Source of the DNA: Conus ventricosus
Taxonomy: Eukaryota > Mollusca > Gastropoda > Neogastropoda > Conidae
Assembly: GCA_018398815.1 (NCBI GenBank)
Contig: CM031621.1
Location: forward strand, 1,527,660-1,591,659
Length of the DNA: 64,000 nucleotides
Direction of reading: 5' to 3'
The notes beneath the pieces are model-generated. The model was not told the origin of the DNA and made no database searches. It saw only the letters and a list, made by a program, of their open reading frames with translations. This document shows, piece by piece, positions 26,892 through 64,000 of this stretch. Position 1 is the stretch's first letter; every line of letters starts with the position of its first letter. A program made the translations under genes and the position numbers.

Positions 26892-26898
26892 TATAAAA
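26892..26898 (+). promoter_or_regulatory. possible TATA box in LTR D
   Basis: TATAAAA lies about 1.0 kb into the LTR and is conserved in copy A at 3,944. Its position upstream of the AATAAA would allow a U3-R arrangement. No transcription start can be seen. Confidence 0.3.
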
Positions 26899-27396
26899 TG
26901 TGACAGTTATGCCATTGAATTACTATTTGCAAATGTGGTGGCAGTTTTTAAGCGATGGTCGCTGTGTTGATTTATTTCCTAAGGAAGGAAAACGTTAAGC
27001 GAGTGAGAGAAGGGTGAAGATAATTCATATTTGTTTTATAACCTGTTGATTTAATGCAGTCTTTTACCTGCATCGTGTGAGAAGACTTGATTCAATGGAT
27101 TTACTGTGTGCGTTTAATACATTTCCCCTGCCCATCATGCGAGTGGCGAAAGATTTGACAGAGGGTCGACGGTACTGCGCAGGGTTCCAGTCCCCTTTTT
27201 CCCTTCCTCCTTCCTTCTTCTTTTCCTCCTCCCCACTCTCTCCCAGCTACGTCCCCCCCCCCCCGGGGGTTCACCGGGAGCACAAACGGATGGTGCCAGT
27301 GCTGGCGGGCCACTTCTGGCTAGACCCGAGAGATGGTGCCACGCGCTGGTCGGGGCCGCCTTGGTCGGGACCGGGACGTAGGGGACCCGCCTCCGA

Positions 27397-27400
<4 letters not shown>

Positions 27401-27450
<50 letters not shown>
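27401..27450 (+). repeat. 50-base poly-C tract in LTR D
   Basis: This is an uninterrupted C run. Copies A, B and C have runs of about 20, 13 and 45 (interrupted) at the same place, so the tract is real but its length is uncertain. Confidence 0.85.
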
Positions 27451-27452
<2 letters not shown>

Positions 27453-27867
27453 GAACGTCTTACTGCCCGCTTGGGAGTCGGGGTGTCGGCTTTGGGCGCT
27501 CCCTGCGAAAACCAAACCCGGTGGGAGCACCTGTGCGACAGGGGCCCCCTGCGGACTTGCGGGCGGGATGGGGACGCACTCCGTGGTGGAAAAAGGGTCA
27601 ATCGGGAAAATTTTTCTTTTAATTGGTACTTCTATGTGTGGAATGCTGAAATTTGTGATTGGTACTCGTTGGTGAAATATTATTTATAATCTGCATGTTG
27701 TGGGGTTTTGGGGTGCTTGATTGGTTGTGCATGTTGTGTGCGTTGGAGTCTTGTTTGTGTTTTTGCTGTTGTGTGCGTTGGAGTGCATGATCTGATTGTG
27801 ATGTTGTGTGCGTTGGGTGCTTTTTTGTATCGTGCAGGTGCGGTGTTGGAATGTTATTTTCTGGTTG

Positions 27868-27873
27868 AATAAA
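27868..27873 (+). promoter_or_regulatory. LTR polyadenylation signal AATAAA (copy D)
   Basis: AATAAA sits about 120 bases before the LTR end, as in the other three copies. Confidence 0.6.
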
Positions 27874-27992
27874 TGGGGGGGTTGTATCGTAATCTTTGTT
27901 TTGTGGTCTCTTGGGAGGTGTGAGGGCAGTCACTCCCTTCATCCCCCCTAGGGCCGATCCTGTCGGGAGACCTCCAGGGGTCGTCGTGGGCA

Positions 27993-27997
27993 CTGTC
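27993..27997. repeat. target site duplication CTGTC, right side
   Basis: CTGTC directly follows LTR D and also directly precedes LTR A at 2,899-2,903. A 5-base direct duplication is usual for Ty3/gypsy-type integration, and it ties the outer edges of the whole ladder to one insertion. Confidence 0.6.
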
Positions 27998-28260
27998 AAA
28001 CCCCGGCTGGGGAAACCCCGCTGACTTGAAAAATCTTTGAAAAAAGCTGAGGTCCAGGGGCCACCTTGGCCCAAGTGGAGCACAAGGACAACACCCTAGT
28101 GGTGGGGCCAAGGAAAAGGGAAGAAGTTCCCTGGCCAAAATAGAACCTAAGCAGTTTTTAAGCCCTTTTGTGGTCTCTCCTGATAGACAAATTACTATGC
28201 AGGAAGCACAGAAACAAAACAGAAACAAACCCCAAAAAAAACAACTCCACACACATGATT

Positions 28261-28303
<43 letters not shown>
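28261..28303. repeat. (CA)n microsatellite
   Basis: Perfect CA dinucleotide run in intron sequence. The noisy equivalent near 17,865-17,900 is interrupted. Confidence 0.9.
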
Positions 28304-28305
<2 letters not shown>

Positions 28306-28424
28306 TCCACCTACACACATATTTTGTTTTATGTCTCGCCAAACTTCAGATTTCAAATAAAAAAAAGCATTCTATTTTACTGTGTATTACTATTAAAGTA
28401 CAAAATCTGTTCTGTTCTACTCAC

Positions 28425-63025
<34,601 letters not shown>

Positions 63026-64000
63026 CTGAGCATAAAACATAATCATTGAAAAATGTTGCTTTAGGAGTGGGCCTCAGACGCACAATGCAATTTTTGGAGC
63101 GCTTGTTCTTAATAGCTTACTCTTTGTGTCTTCTTTTCTTGTTTGTTTTGTTTTTAAACATGCTCCACATGGGTAAAAAGTTTTCACCAGCCAAAAATAA
63201 AAACTGTACAGAAAACAAAATCATAAACCCAAACAAAACATGAGTCCTTTTCTCTCTGTTTTTCCTTTGTTTTTCTTCTCCCTCTTTTCTTTTCCTTCCT
63301 AGTTCCTAGCTACCCACCCACCCCCTCCCATTTTCTTTCACTTTTCAATAATGTTTATATGTTTACGCATAGTAATACACAATTCTTTCCTATATACCAT
63401 GGGAAAGTTTTAAGCTTTCTTATGATGATTTACAAGTGCTAAAACATGTCTGCATTTATTGTTCTCTGATGCATGTTGTATGAAAAGAAAAAAAATTCAA
63501 AAAGAAGAAAAGGAGTGTACATCACTTCCTAGACAGCCAAGACAAGGAGAGGAAATTGGTAAGAAATCTGTGCTAATACAAGGAAGATCGAAACACTGAT
63601 TGGAATAGATTATTGAGTTCTTCTACCCTGAGATCAAACATTGAGACTGTGACCCCAGACATATTATTCTGTTTCCTGAACTCGTCCTCTGAAAGTTGAC
63701 AGTGAAAGTCAAGATTAGAAACTGATTCAACTCTCAGTCTAAAATGCTCTCAATCTCTGCCACAGAGACTAAATATTGAAACATGAAAGGTAAACCAAAG
63801 AAAAGTTGCAAACCTCTACAAGGCCTACATAGAAGATGAGATGAAAAAGAGTTAAATCCTTTCTGTGACTCTCTCTTGTACAGTCTCGTGTTGGAGCACA
63901 AGGAATGATATTAAATCTACACTTTTTTTACAGGCCCATGTTGAAGATGAGTAACTCATGTAAAGTTATTACTTCCTAATGCTATTAAAAATCCAATTCA
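63026..64000. other. intron upstream of exon 2
   Basis: I looked for the first USP32 exon (a short start of the MGxKES type in vertebrates) and did not find it; it should lie beyond the edge. There is pyrimidine-rich sequence at 63,248-63,340. Confidence 0.6.

Larger units (their letters stand above)
25891..27992 (+). repeat. LTR copy D (least degraded)
   Basis: It begins TGTCACGAGTTTGTCACGAG and ends near GTGGGCA, then CTGTC of the flank. At 2,102 bases it is the shortest copy and probably nearest the true length. Landmarks are (CT)n near 26,050, a TATAAAA at 26,892, a 50-base poly-C tract at 27,401-27,450 and AATAAA at 27,868. Homopolymers are probably still wrong. Confidence 0.88.

Noticed and set aside
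27077..27689. Proline- or glycine-rich proteins across the LTR poly-C tract
   Set aside because: Homopolymer of uncertain length inside a noncoding LTR.

Overview
This is eukaryotic genomic DNA. It has spliced exons with GT/AG boundaries, long introns full of (CA)n and minisatellites, an LTR retrotransposon, and LINE, DIRS-like and DNA-transposon fragments. The repeat style and transposon mix suggest a lophotrochozoan, most likely a mollusc, but no sequence here proves the species. Nothing looks bacterial.

The main gene is a homologue of ubiquitin carboxyl-terminal hydrolase 32 (USP32) on the minus strand. Eleven coding exons lie at 62,898-63,025, 61,798-61,904, 56,795-56,913, 52,041-52,200, 50,221-50,352, 49,046-49,153, 40,537-40,652, 33,666-33,692, 33,463-33,546, 31,191-31,252 and 28,425-28,528. 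Their phases fit each other, and they encode about 380 residues of the N-terminal regulatory region, including two EF-hands. The first exon lies beyond the right edge. The catalytic domain is not visible in the window.

Left part (1-27,992): an LTR retrotransposon with roughly 2.1-2.3 kb LTRs, a tRNA-Pro-type primer binding site, gag/protease remnants and an RNase H tail appears as a ladder LTR-internal-LTR-internal-LTR, then an intron block (17,571-25,337), then a partial internal region and a fourth LTR. The block 17,571-25,337 is an error-rich second copy of 27,993-35,515, exons included. The same 5-base sequence CTGTC stands before the first LTR and after the fourth. The simplest reading is one retrotransposon insertion expanded by an assembly loop with unpolished long-read sequence. 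The true locus would be left flank, one element, then 27,993 onward.

Right part (27,993-64,000): this is cleaner sequence containing the USP32 exons. The introns are dominated by tandem arrays. Three arrays start exactly at the 3' end of a USP32 exon and carry the exon end plus its 5' splice site in their unit: a 32-bp unit after the 56,795 exon, a 69-bp unit after the 31,191 exon, and a long decayed family after the 40,537 exon, which appears to grade into a 53-bp array. I consider this the most interesting signal in the window. Other arrays (39-bp, 33-bp, about 48-bp, about 54-bp) have no clear exon source. Two related zinc-finger DNA transposons with 6-bp target duplications, two tyrosine-recombinase (DIRS-like) fragments and a short dispersed repeat carrying a consensus 5' splice site complete the picture.
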